Shown: positions 13,301-23,900 of the stretch, piece after piece
Position numbering within the stretch: the first letter of the stretch is position 1
Layout of the letters: the number at the start of each line of letters is the position of its first letter
Assembly (NCBI RefSeq): GCF_018143015.1
Contig: NC_054740.1
Coordinates: forward strand, 40,937,180-41,001,179
Length of the DNA stretch: 64,000 nucleotides
Direction: 5' to 3'
Source of the DNA: Lytechinus variegatus
Taxonomy: Eukaryota; Echinodermata; Echinoidea; Temnopleuroida; Toxopneustidae
Notes under the pieces: model-generated
Databases searched by the model: none
Told to the model about the DNA's origin: nothing
The model's input: the letters and a program-made list of their open reading frames with translations, nothing else
Program-made: the position numbers and the translations under genes

Positions 13301-13649
13301 GCTAAGAGTTAAATAGCAAAGTTTTTAGAAGATTTTTTAAACTTTCAATAGAGGTACATTTTTATGTCTTCAGGAAGGCTATTCCACAAAGTGGGGCATG
13401 CAAAAGCAAATGATCTTTACCCCCAAGTTATGGAAACTTTTGGAATGACAAGGAAGCCAGAGGTGGATAAGAGCAAATATCTGCCTGGTCTGTAGTGATT
13501 GGTAAATGAAACACTGTATTGTGGTGCTGATCCACAAGATCCCAGGCCACAGAACTGAAGCAAACTGTGGGCGGATAAAAGGGTAGGCCTATATATCTTT
13601 GTGTCACAATTTCCCCTGCCAAAAATTTTACTTCATTTTTGCATAAAGA

Positions 13650-13970
13650 CGGGAAAGGGAAAAAGAGATGGAGAATTAGAGAAATGGGGGTGGAGAAGTA
13701 GAAGAGAAAGAAGAATGAAGAGGAGGAGAGGAAATGGAGAAAGAGGAGGATCGGAGGAGGAGGAGGAGAAGAAGGTGGAAGATGAGAAGGAGGAGGGGTA
13801 AATGGAGAAGGAAGAGTTAGAGAAGAAAAAGGACGAGAATATAGAGGAGGAGGAGCTAGAGAAGTAAAAGGACGAGAAGAATGAGGAGGCAGAAAAGGAG
13901 GAAGAGGAGCAGAAGATTGAGAAGAAAGAGAAGGAGGAAAAGGAGAAGGAGGCAGGAGCTGCATCCACGT
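13650..13970. repeat. GA-rich (polypurine) low-complexity tract
   Basis: About 320 bp almost wholly A and G on the plus strand, dominated by GGA and GAA triplets. Long open frames on either strand here are products of composition (Ser/Phe/Pro or Glu/Arg/Lys runs) and not genes. Confidence 0.85.
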
Positions 13971-13998
13971 CGCCAAAAAAGTGCTCCCAAAATAGAGT

Positions 13999-14632
13999 AA
14001 GGGAAGGCGGGGTAAGTTGTGACACGTTTTGCATGTTAGAATTGATATGATGAATAATATTGTAGAAATAAGTACATTGCCTTTAAATTTGATTCTTGGG
14101 AAATATTTTTCACCTATATAACTTTCTACCCCCATACTGAAATTAATTGTGACCTTTGAAAAAAACCTATGTCAAAATTATGTACAATGTATGCGAGAAG
14201 AACCATTATGTCAATATTTTATTTCAAGTCTTCTCACTTGCTAATTCTCTAACATCCTTTAAAAGTAAAATAAATGTCATGTGAATTTGCACCTTTCTGC
14301 CTGCATATCAATGGCTTTTCAAATTTTTTTTTACTATACATTACCATAAGAATTACCAATATTGTTCTTATTTTGTTACTATATTTAAAGATGTGTGTAG
14401 GTAAAAAGCACTGATCTATTTTACACCCTTTTTTATACTTTTTGGCTGAAATTTGTATTTTTTTCCTCTAAAAAAGTACTTTTTGTTTCAAAGTGGAAAA
14501 CAGTGGTGGGGTCAGGGGTTATGCTATGGGTCATCAATACATGGCACCACCACAATGTCTGACTCATTCATTATTGGCCTGGGGTAGTGGCTGAACTTGC
14601 CCCTATGCTCAACTTACCCCGCCTTTCCCTAT
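13999..14632. repeat. inverted-repeat element with AGGGAAGGCGGGG ends
   Basis: The left end AGGGAAGGCGGGGTAAGTT is mirrored by the right end AACTTACCCCGCCTTTCCCT. It is about 630 bp with no coding frame, compatible with a MITE. Confidence 0.7.
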
Positions 14633-14639
14633 ACTAGCC

Positions 14640-15135
14640 CTACTCATATAGGGCACATGAGAGTAATTCAACCGCGCGCAAAGCATGCCGGACAGGCGTA
14701 AGTAAAGATCACATGACTTTATTGATTAAAATAATTCATTAAAAATAGATCAAATGTTTGTATATCAAAAGAAAAACGATAGACATAATGCTATGTTCAT
14801 ACTCTTTCATAATCAAGGCGTTTGGGAAGGCTAGACTGCATTTTTGTATTTCATTTTAATCATTATTACCCACAATGCAGTTCTGTTTTTTCTGGCGATG
14901 AACTGGCCGAAATTATGGTTAGTCTTATTTCAGGCCATTTAACTTTTGATTGAGCTGGTCAAGTACCTGATTAACATATCAAGTCTTAATGTACTGTTAA
15001 TTGTGACTAATGTCAGTGAATTAAAGCAAAATCTATCGAGGGATTGATTTTTAATGATTTTTTGATGAGCTATGATATAACACGTGAATGAATGGGGCTC
15101 TGTAATACTCATGTGTGCCCTATAGGGCCTTGACA
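14640..15135. repeat. inverted-repeat element with TATAGGGCACATGAG ends
   Basis: CATATAGGGCACATGAGAGTA near 14645 is answered by TACTCATGTGTGCCCTATA near 15107. It is about 490 bp with no protein. Confidence 0.55.
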
Positions 15136-15633
15136 AATCGAGTCCAACGCCCCTTACGGCCAAATGTTTTAATCTCTGCAAAATAGCGCTGCTTTCAAAA
15201 TCAAATTTGTTGAAACTTGAAGTTGAAGTATGCAACCACCGTGAGTTAAATTTTCTTGTTATTTGGGCATTTAGATATCATTGTGTATTACGTAATGAAA
15301 CGATATATTTCATGAAAGCTTTGCCTTTTAAAGCCTCCACTAAATTTTAAGGATTGGTTTAAGAATTTAGACTTTTAATTCCCGCGATGGGCGTGTAACG
15401 TACGGTTACGGGGTATTACTCAGTCCCACTTGCTAATAATGATGTCCTGCTATTTATGATGGAGGGAGCCAACTGTTAGTTTTATTTTAGGTTTGTTTAC
15501 AAATGATAAAAAATAAGAAATATTGAATATTTAAACAGATTGTTTTAGACTGTTTTTTGTTAAATATTCTGAAGATTATTACATTAGTCGATTAGTTAAA
15601 AAGAAAAGATTAACTAGGGCCTAGATCGCTGAT

Positions 15634-16078
15634 CAGTAGAGGCGCACGGCCAATATTGGAGACTGTCTCCAATGTGGGAAATTATCTCCAATATCAGAGA
15701 CTTTTGTAAAGAATTTGGGTATCCAATTTCAGAGACAGTCTCCAGTTTTGGAGACTAATTTCCTTTGTTTACATTTGCGGCAAAAGGATTACCTTGGCGG
15801 CAAATAAAAATGTGATAAGCAGATTCCTCATGACAAATTACCCCTTTTCACCGTCTACTTTAAAAATTCACCGTCTACTTTTGTTTTGATAAGGATTTTT
15901 GTTGTCAATCACACACAAAACAAATGGGCTTCTGACCTCAGTGAGACAAAATTTTGGGTGGAAAAAATCATGCTTTTGTTGGTGTTGTTTCTTTTGTCCT
16001 TTTGCAAAGCAAGTCTCCAATGTGGGAGATTGTCTCCCCTATTGGAGAGTCTCCCATATTGGCCGTGCGCCTCTACTG
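15634..16078. repeat. inverted-repeat element with CAGTAGAGGCGCACGGCCAA ends
   Basis: The 24 bp ends CAGTAGAGGCGCACGGCCAA and TTGGCCGTGCGCCTCTACTG are complementary and perfect at the tips. CTGAT flanks both sides, a probable 5 bp target duplication. Several copies of GGAGACTGTCTCC-type short palindromes lie within both ends. Confidence 0.8.
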
Positions 16079-16149
16079 CTGATGCTGACTGAGTCACTGA
16101 CGTCTGAGCTGACCCTGTTCATTCAAAAATGAAAATCGTGAACATCCTG

Positions 16150-17530
16150 CCGACTCAGTCTGACTAATAATTGTTAGCCAGACACACTCATGGTTTCAAA
16201 TCGTCTCGTGTGTGAAGGATTCATATGCACCTGGTGCACGCGAATCTTTCACACCATTTTTACTAAAATAACTATGACTTTACATCATAGCTATGAATTA
16301 TGATTTTTCTATAACACTTACCGAACCATATGGATCGTTTGTTGAATTCTCTTTGCTGTTTGTTTTAATAAAATAAGAGCATTTTTCGTGATCTTCACGT
16401 AGATGCCTCTTGATCAGCGTTGATATCAACTTTTGCCTAAAGAGGGCGCGCGATATTATTCATCAAGCCGGTAGGCACTTAAGAACCAAGTTTGAAAGGA
16501 TACTCGTAAAATTATGTCACTCTCGCCGATGAATATTCATTAGATCGTGGTCGTGCGTGTTCAATACACACCGAGTGCATGCATGCAGAGAGTTTGTATT
16601 GAACACGCACGACCAGGATCTAATGAATATTCATCGCGAGAGTGACATAATTTTACGAGTGTCCTTTCAAACTTGGTTCTTAAGTGCCTACCGTACCTTT
16701 GTTTACGGTGTTGCAAGCTAGCTGCATTCTAGGCGATCAGCATTATTTTCTTGCTCGTTCAATCCACTTTCATCATCATCTTGTCAAAAGATGGCGTACT
16801 TTACCAATAAGTATATACATGAGATGCAACCTGTTGATTTTTGGTACAATTTCCTATTACGCGCTGACGACTTGAATTGAGAATGTTCGATACGAAAAAT
16901 TGCTTTTCGATTGTTGTTTGCGTACTTTCCACCGCAGTATTAAGGACGGATCGAACGGAGTATCCTGGTTGAGACTTGGAGGTAAGCGATAAAAACAGTT
17001 TTATAAATAATTTCCAATTCATTTTTTTTAAAAACTAAAACTATTAAAAAGAAATCATTAGTGGAGAAATACTGAAACGTTTGGCGTTTTTTATTCCCTC
17101 ACATTCGTGTGATGAATGAAAACGTCAAAGTCCACTATGAAACCACATGCGTTGTGCGAGGTTAGTATTACTAACCTCGCATGTTGTGTGAGTGAGCCAG
17201 ACAGGCACCCATGGGTTCAAAGCATCTCGCGTGCGAAGGAATATCAGTCGTATGCACGCGACACACACAACATTTCTTAAACTTTCTGGGCTTTTGCCCA
17301 CATAAAATATTTTTTTTTATATCACATTCTGCTATGACGTACACTTACCGAATCATTTAGATCCTTCTGTGACTTCTTGAAGTTTCTTTTAAAAAACATG
17401 TATATTTTCTTGATCTTTAGTGAAGATTTTACGGGGATGAAAACTGATCATCGTGGATATCAATTTTCGCCTAAAGAGGGCACGCGATTTATATTCATAT
17501 CAAAGACACGACGAGGGAAAGACTAGGCAC
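16150..17530. repeat. pair of diverged direct repeats (about 330 bp each)
   Basis: 16150-16480 and 17190-17530 share, in order, AGCCAGACA, GGTTCAAA-like, TCTCG, CACTTACCGAA, TTGATATCAACTTTTGCCTA-like and GCCTAAAGAGGGC motifs, and both end in TAGGCAC. They flank the palindrome at 16470-16692. No protein is encoded. Confidence 0.65.
16470..16692. repeat. near-perfect long palindrome (~220 bp hairpin)
   Basis: The left arm from GGTAGGCACTTAAGAACC (16470) to about 16568 and the right arm from about 16593 to GGTTCTTAAGTGCCTACC (16692) are reverse complements with about four differences in 100 positions. The loop is roughly 25 bp and contains GTGCATGCATGCA. Confidence 0.9.
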
Positions 17531-17719
17531 CTACACTATTTTTTTACACGCAAATCGACACAAGGCATTAGGCGAAGTCCGTAAAGTGTCCAATCTTTTC
17601 ATTGTATAGACTTTGGGATACCGTATACGTAATTTTGACATTCGTTAAAGCTTGTACTGCTGGTTTCTTTCCAGGCACGTATATGTATTAGACCAAAAGC
17701 TTCAGTCTCTGTATTTTGG

Positions 17720-17821
17720 TTGTGCATCCCCAAGCTCTGGAATAGCTTACCCCTGGAAGTTAGGAAAGCACCATCCATAAACAACTTTAAATCAAAGCTC
17801 AAAAAACATCTATTTAATTAA
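17720..17821 (+). pseudogene. C-terminal remnant of a non-LTR retrotransposon ORF2
   Basis: Thirty-three codons ending in TAA read IPKLWNSLPLEVRKAPSI and then FKSKLKKHLF. This is the usual C-terminus of the reverse-transcriptase ORF of Jockey/CR1-type LINEs (W-N-S-L-P, then F-K-x-x-L-K-x-H-L-F). Upstream codons are broken. 5'-truncated LINE copies are expected to leave this end. Confidence 0.75.
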
Positions 17822-17900
17822 TAACAAGCATTTTAGGAGTCCTTAAAAGTGCAGTGGAATATACATTTTATGGAATAGTTTCTGCACTCTATTATAGATA

Positions 17901-18044
17901 CATGGACTGCTTTGAGAGGCATGGTTGTTTCTAGAGGCTCAAGGGGACCGCAATGCGACGATGCCCGAGGGCATGGTCTGGCCGATGCGGTACCCCGCGA
18001 GCCGAATTGAAACAACCATGTCTCGAATATGGAAGCAGTCCATA
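17901..18044. repeat. short fold-back element
   Basis: ATGGACTGCT, then CATGGTTGTTTC, is mirrored by GAAACAACCATG, then AGCAGTCCAT. The GC-richer centre holds GATGCCCGAGGGCATGGTC. Confidence 0.7.
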
Positions 18045-18069
18045 TATATTTTATGAACCGAATTATTAA

Positions 18070-18450
18070 ACATTAGATCTAACGTTAGGGCCTAGTCTAG
18101 GTCTAGATCTAGTAAAACTAAAACAAAAAAGCTTGCCCCTGGCCTCAAGCTAACGTTAGGTCTAGGCCCTAACTTAGCCCTGACCCTGAAGCAGTTCCCG
18201 AGCAGTTCATACCGGTCGACCCTACAAAGCCTAGGCTAGATATTTTTAGGAACCAAATTAGGGTCTGATTCTGAATAGGGTCTAGGGCCTAGCTAGATCT
18301 AAAGTTCAGTCTTAAAATTTAGACTAGAGTATAATCTAACGTTAGATGTAGTCGACTAAACCTATGTCCTAACGTTAGATCTAGAGTCTACTCTTAACTT
18401 CTAAGCTAACAATTAAAATTAGATCTACCCGTCCTAACGTTGTCGTTTGT
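18070..18450. repeat. cluster of TAACGTTA palindromes in CTAG-rich DNA
   Basis: CTAACGTTAG or a one-base variant occurs near 18077, 18150, 18337 and 18371, with a half copy near 18433. They lie among TCTAGATCTAG and GGGCCTAG words. No gene is visible. Confidence 0.6.
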
Positions 18451-19225
18451 CAATACTGTCCTAGGCTTAGGTTAAGTACGGTAACGGTACCATAATGACA
18501 TGAAGGAGTAACGTTTATTGTTAGAATCTAACTTTAGAAAGTGCAGTGACCGTCTAATCTTTTCACCCGACTCACCTTTTGCGAGCATGCATTTGAGCGA
18601 ACTGCAACAAGACTTGATGATTGATACATCCGTTTCATATGTCCTTAATAAGCTAGTTTTCTTTTCAATAAATGCCATATATTTTAACAGGAATTAACAA
18701 GCATCAAATCACGCGGATATTTATTGTATCCGTTATCACCGCAGAACATTTTGCATGCAATCAAATGGGGATTTCAGCCAAATTTTGCTATGCCCGTCGC
18801 TAAGGGGCAGATCAGGGAGCAACGGGCAGAAATCTTATTAACGATGCCGTTGCCCTTGGATACCACCTTAGTTTGTTGTTTTGAAGGCATGGTAGTTTAC
18901 ATGACCTCAGTTTTGACCAGTCAGAAGAACGGATTATTCGACATTCTTAAAGAGAGGTTTATAAAAAGTTACATATTATTGTTATTATTGTGATATATCA
19001 TAAGACTTAAAGAGAAATACCAGTAGTTGCAGTAAACACTGATTTCTTGAGAAAGTCTCTAAAACCAGGCTTAATTGTCAGTATATCATCGAGGATCTAG
19101 ATCTGGTACAGTTACATAAACTGAACTTTGTGAAATCTTTAAATCTACGCTGAAAAATATTCACACTGAAGATGCAACACAGATAAGCGCACGTGGGACA
19201 GTGTATTATTATTGCTTTGAATGTC

Positions 19226-19800
19226 ATACCCGACGCCCCGGGGGGGCCACTTACATTGACGAGTGGATACCATGCGCGACCAAAAAAACATGTAAAAAGG
19301 ATGTCCTTTTCACGATAGGGCACGTTACGTACGTAACGTGATAAGGGTGTCAAAACACAAAAATAATGAAAAAAGGGTATCTATTTCGCTCTGAAAATTA
19401 CGTGTTTAGGGTCGAATTCGCGGGGATGATAAAACAAAATTAAAACGTTTTATAAAGGATGTCCTTTTTACCCCAACACTTTGTGTTAAGAGTCCGATTT
19501 GCACGAGGTGTAGAAGGTGGGGTCGTATTAAACCAAATAAGATAAAGCCTACGACCGTAGGACCCGTACAATAAAACATTCCTGTACTTGTTTAGAGGTT
19601 CATTTCGGGGAATATTTGCCACGAGTATCGTTTTGTTTCCAATACTTGTTAAGGTTAGGGTTACACACGCCAATACTTGTTAAGGGGTGCATTTTCAGAA
19701 TATGGAAATTACGTGTTTAGGGTGCTTTTCGAGACCCCATGGTCGCGCATGGTATCCACTCGTGAATGGAAGTGGCCCCCCCCCCCGGGCCCGACGCTTG
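19226..19800. repeat. inverted-repeat element with CGAGTGGATACCATGCGCG ends
   Basis: GGGGGGGCCACTT...GAGTGGATACCATGCGCGACC on the left is answered by GGTCGCGCATGGTATCCACTC...AAGTGGCCCCCCC on the right, with arms of about 50 bp. It also contains the self-complementary CACGTTACGTACGTAACGTG at about 19322. Confidence 0.8.
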
Positions 19801-20219
19801 ACCCAAATCCTGTGCTTATTTGCTAATTTCTCAGCAATTACACAATTTTTTCCAAAATCTTTTGGCACATATTCTTTATTTACAAACAGACACTTTGGTG
19901 GTCATTTCATTGGATCCTGTACGAACTCATTTTGATATCGTTACCAAAACTGGAATTTACCTTTAAACAAATGGTTTTAACTACTTGGTCCCTAAAATCT
20001 GGATACTTGTATTTATCTGAATGACTGCTTTTTTTTAGTATTTCATTCAAGAGACATTTCTTTTGTAGGTTCATTAGACCTTGTGAACTGATTTAAATAC
20101 ATATTAGTAGATATTACCACTTGTAGGCTTTGTTGTGAATATATCCGAGTGGTTATACATGATACTTACGAATTAGATCAAGCTGAGAACCGGGAACCAA
20201 GGGATTGGTAAGTAGTATG

Positions 20220-20680
20220 ATGGTGGGCCCCAAGTCTGCGCACCTAACGATTTGAGTTAAGATTTAAAGTGAATTTCTTTTTATTTCACAAAATCTTTCA
20301 GTTGATAATGTTCCTTACATCATAATGAGTTAGTGTGCCAAATATCTCATAAAAATTTGAAAGAAATATATGATTTTCCTGGAAAAAACCTCGGGCTGTC
20401 ATTTTCAGATTGAAAAAAAAATGGTACCCCATGTCTGCGCACTCATTCACTTTGCACACGTTTCGGGGATTTTGATGACAAAGGCTACATTTTGAGGCTT
20501 TCGCATGAAACGCCCTGAATTCATTATTTTTCCACTATTTTGAGTCGGATTTTTTTATGAATACCTGTCTATGTATTGCATGTGTAAAGTTCGTGCTCAT
20601 TGCGTATCCTTTTTTACTAGAATCGCGCAGATACGCGGGTGCGCAGACTTGGGAGACCGCGCAGACATGGGGGAACTGAC
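20220..20680. repeat. repeat with CCCAAGTCTGCGCA motifs, upstream of PLK4
   Basis: GGGCCCCAAGTCTGCGCAC near 20225 is mirrored by GGTGCGCAGACTTGGGAGAC near 20639. A further CCCCATGTCTGCGCAC occurs near 20427 and GCGCAGACATGGGG near 20660. It lies just upstream of the PLK4 5' exons. Confidence 0.6.
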
Positions 20681-20854
20681 CATATACGTCCTTTCAGTTC
20701 CAAATCCAAATCCAGTTCTGCTAGTAAGTGAACCCTCCCGTGTCAGGGCAATGGTCATACGGCACAGGCGAAGGTACGTGTTCCAAATACATGTATGTAC
20801 TACCATATACTATATTTTACAACAGCTTTCTTTCTGTCTCCTTACCCCTTTCAG

Positions 20855-20936
20855 GAGATGACATCAACAATGAGTTGTCTGAGTGAAACTTGCATGGGTT
20901 GTATATCAGAAAAGCTTTACTGAAGTGAAAATCAGC
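20855..20936 (+). promoter_or_regulatory. PLK4 5' leader with a short upstream ORF
   Basis: A pyrimidine-rich acceptor (CCTTACCCCTTTCAG) ends at 20854, so the coding exon probably starts at 20855. A candidate upstream non-coding exon ends at 20773, before GTACGTG. Within the leader an ATG at 20858 opens 21 codons (MTSTMSCLSE...) and stops at TGA 20921-20923, 13 nt before the PLK4 ATG. This could lower PLK4 translation. The exon border is inferred, but the small ORF is directly visible. Confidence 0.5.
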
Positions 20937-23900
20937 ATGGAGGACAAAATTGGGGTAAATGATTTAAGCACTTCAAAATCAAAATCACTTTTTTTCCGCA
21001 GCTAATTTAATCTTAAATGTATCCTTTTGGAGACAGAAATGGCAAGGACTTCATTAGCCAAGTGGTCTCTTTTTAAGTCAAGATTTCTTTACGATATTTG
21101 AATCCGACACAAAACTTTGTGTTATAGGGTCCAGAACTATGACAAATTTACATATATCCACTAACTTAGAAAAAAACTTTTTGTTGGTGTTTAACCCTAT
21201 CTAGGCCGGGGTAATTTGGGCGTTCATATGGCTGGGGGGGGGGGGCTCCCAGGGCCCCCCCCTTGAGATCTTTATGCATAATTAGTATGCGGAATCATAC
21301 TTTTTCCTCTAACTCCCTAAGTAAAGCTCCAAATGTTCTAATTTTTTGTATAGAAACTCTTTGTGGTGTTCTTAGCAAGTGCACATGAACGAAATTGCGA
21401 TATTAAATCATTTTCTTATGTATTATATTTTTTTTGGCGATTTCTTATGTATTTCGTTGTTTATTTTACCATTTGTTTTTCATTGTTTTTTCAATGAAAT
21501 TTATTGGGGACACTTCTGTGATCAGCAAAACTAAAAAATAAACATACTTTTATGATTTTTGGTTGAAAACACAATTTACATTGACTTTGTACACAAAATC
21601 ACGTTTTTGAACAATTTTTGGTCTGACATGCACTTACATAATGTTGCGTAATTTCGGAACCACGTACCCGGGCGATGCAAAATTGGTCTCAAAAGTTGCG
21701 CAAGACTTGAAAGTAAAAAGTCAGCGAGCAGTGCAGTCAAAAAATTTCGCGCGGCAAAAATATTGCGCAAATCGTTGAGGGGGGCCTCGGAGCCCCCGGC
21801 CTAGATTGGGTTAAATTAGTCATACCCCACTCATAAATGTTATAGGTACGGTAAGAATACAATTAGCTTCTAGATTTTCTTATTAGATGCTGATGAATGG
21901 TGATGATTACTATTTGTTTATTTATTTTTATCATCATTCTCATCGTCATTATCATCATCATCATCGTAGTTGTTATGATTATGCAGCTTTCATACTGTAT
22001 ATTGAAACATTGATTCTAAGTAATACTAATCATTTAATTAACACGTATATTCTGTATTTCTTGACAGAATTACCAGGTTCTCAAGCTTTTGGGTAGAGGC
22101 GGTTTTGCCTGCGTATACCGAGCTAAGACCATCAGCACTGGACAGGAAGTCGCTATCAAATTTGTAAGAAAAAAAAGTCTGAAATTTTCAATGTGCACAC
22201 CATCATACCCTAATTGGCAGAGTCTATCATAACGATTCCTGGATAGCATTCTATTTCATCCACAAGAAGGAATTTTTACTTTTATTGCCATTTAAAAAAA
22301 AAATCTTAATGCTTAAGCTTACAAACATTTGGTGGTTGATGATCTTTGAAGGTTTGTATGGTGGCACAGATAATGTGAGAGAGGTTTATGGTTCACCATG
22401 TGGGTTAATCCTGGACAGGACCATTGTATGGCAGATTGATAGAGATGAGAATGAAAGGTGAGAAAGAGAAAGATAATAATATACAGCATTTATGAGGTGC
22501 TGATTTTCTAGTTGCCTATTCAAAGATGCACTGTATATTACCTTGGCGAAAGCTCCAGCCGATTACCCATTCACCTCACCTGGGTTGAGTGCAGACCAAT
22601 GTGGGTGAATTTCTTGCTGAAGGAAAACATGCCATTGCTTGGAATTGAACCCACGTCCCTCAGATTGAAAAGACAAGAGTCATAACCACTAGACCACGAT
22701 GCCCCGACTCATAAGAATGAGGTCTTGATAATTATTTTACTTTATTTAACTCGGTAGTTATTTTAATGGATTTTGTTCAAACTCATTTTGAGATCATTAC
22801 CATGGCCGGAAGTTAATTAAAAATAAATTTTCCCAGTGACATGTTTAAATCATTTTCATTATGGCATTATGTAATATATGTATATGTTAGCCTTTGGAAA
22901 CATATTTGCATTATTTGAGTAATGTTGCATTCTGTATCAAAACGTTTGCTTTTCACATTTCACTGGCAATTTCAAAATGTACATACAGGATCTGTGAGAC
23001 AATGTTCTTTCTACTCAGAGTAGCAAATACCAAGCCAAGAAATCATAGGGAGATTATGGGGGAGGGGGGCATTTCATGAAACAAAGTAATATTCAATGAC
23101 TATTGTTATAAGCTACCTAAATCCTTGCATCTGATTGGCCGAGAGCAAATTTGTCAATTAAGATCACTGACTATTAGTGTCATGAAACACTCCCCTAGGC
23201 AGCATTTCATTCAGCACTGGCTTCAAACCGTACGGACCGTAACCATAGTAACAATCAGAGACTATTGTTTCATAGCCAGTTAAAACAAAGGGTTTCACAG
23301 AACTTGTCAGAGTTGACGATTAAGTTATTGCTCACAACTTTCATGAAATACCCCCTCCTCTCTGGATTCATCATAATGATAATGACATTATATAGAGAGC
23401 AAAAACCCAATGTTTTTTTAGCACTGTATACCATTACAGTTTAATACCTGGCTTTCGCATGGCTACTCTGATCGAGTGCTCAAGTATTCCAGGAATTTTT
23501 TCTGATGGGGTACCCATTCACTACACAAGGGTGGAGAGTGGCTAATGTAGATAAACGCCTTGCCAAAGAACGCAAGTGCTGTGGTGGGATTTGAACCCCG
23601 GATCCTGTGTTTCAAAGTCTGAAGACTTATCCAGTGAGCCACTCTACCTCGACTTCATGAAAGCTGTAGTAATACACAATTTTTATCCCATTGATTCTTT
23701 TCTTTTGTTAGATTGATAAAAAATTAATGCAGTCCAGTGGCATGGTAACCAGAGTTAAGAATGAAGTAGAAATTCATTGTCAGCTGAAACACCCATCCAT
23801 CCTGGAGGTATGTATTCACATTTTATTTTATTTTTCAAGGTTCATTTTCATTTGCTCTTCAAATTGGCAATAATCATTATTTCATATTCCTTGTCATTCT

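Noticed and set aside
13428..14135. 235-codon minus-strand open frame rich in Ser, Pro and Phe
   Set aside because: It runs straight through the GA/CT-rich tract and into an inverted-repeat element. Its composition is that of the tract, with no domain and no splice support.
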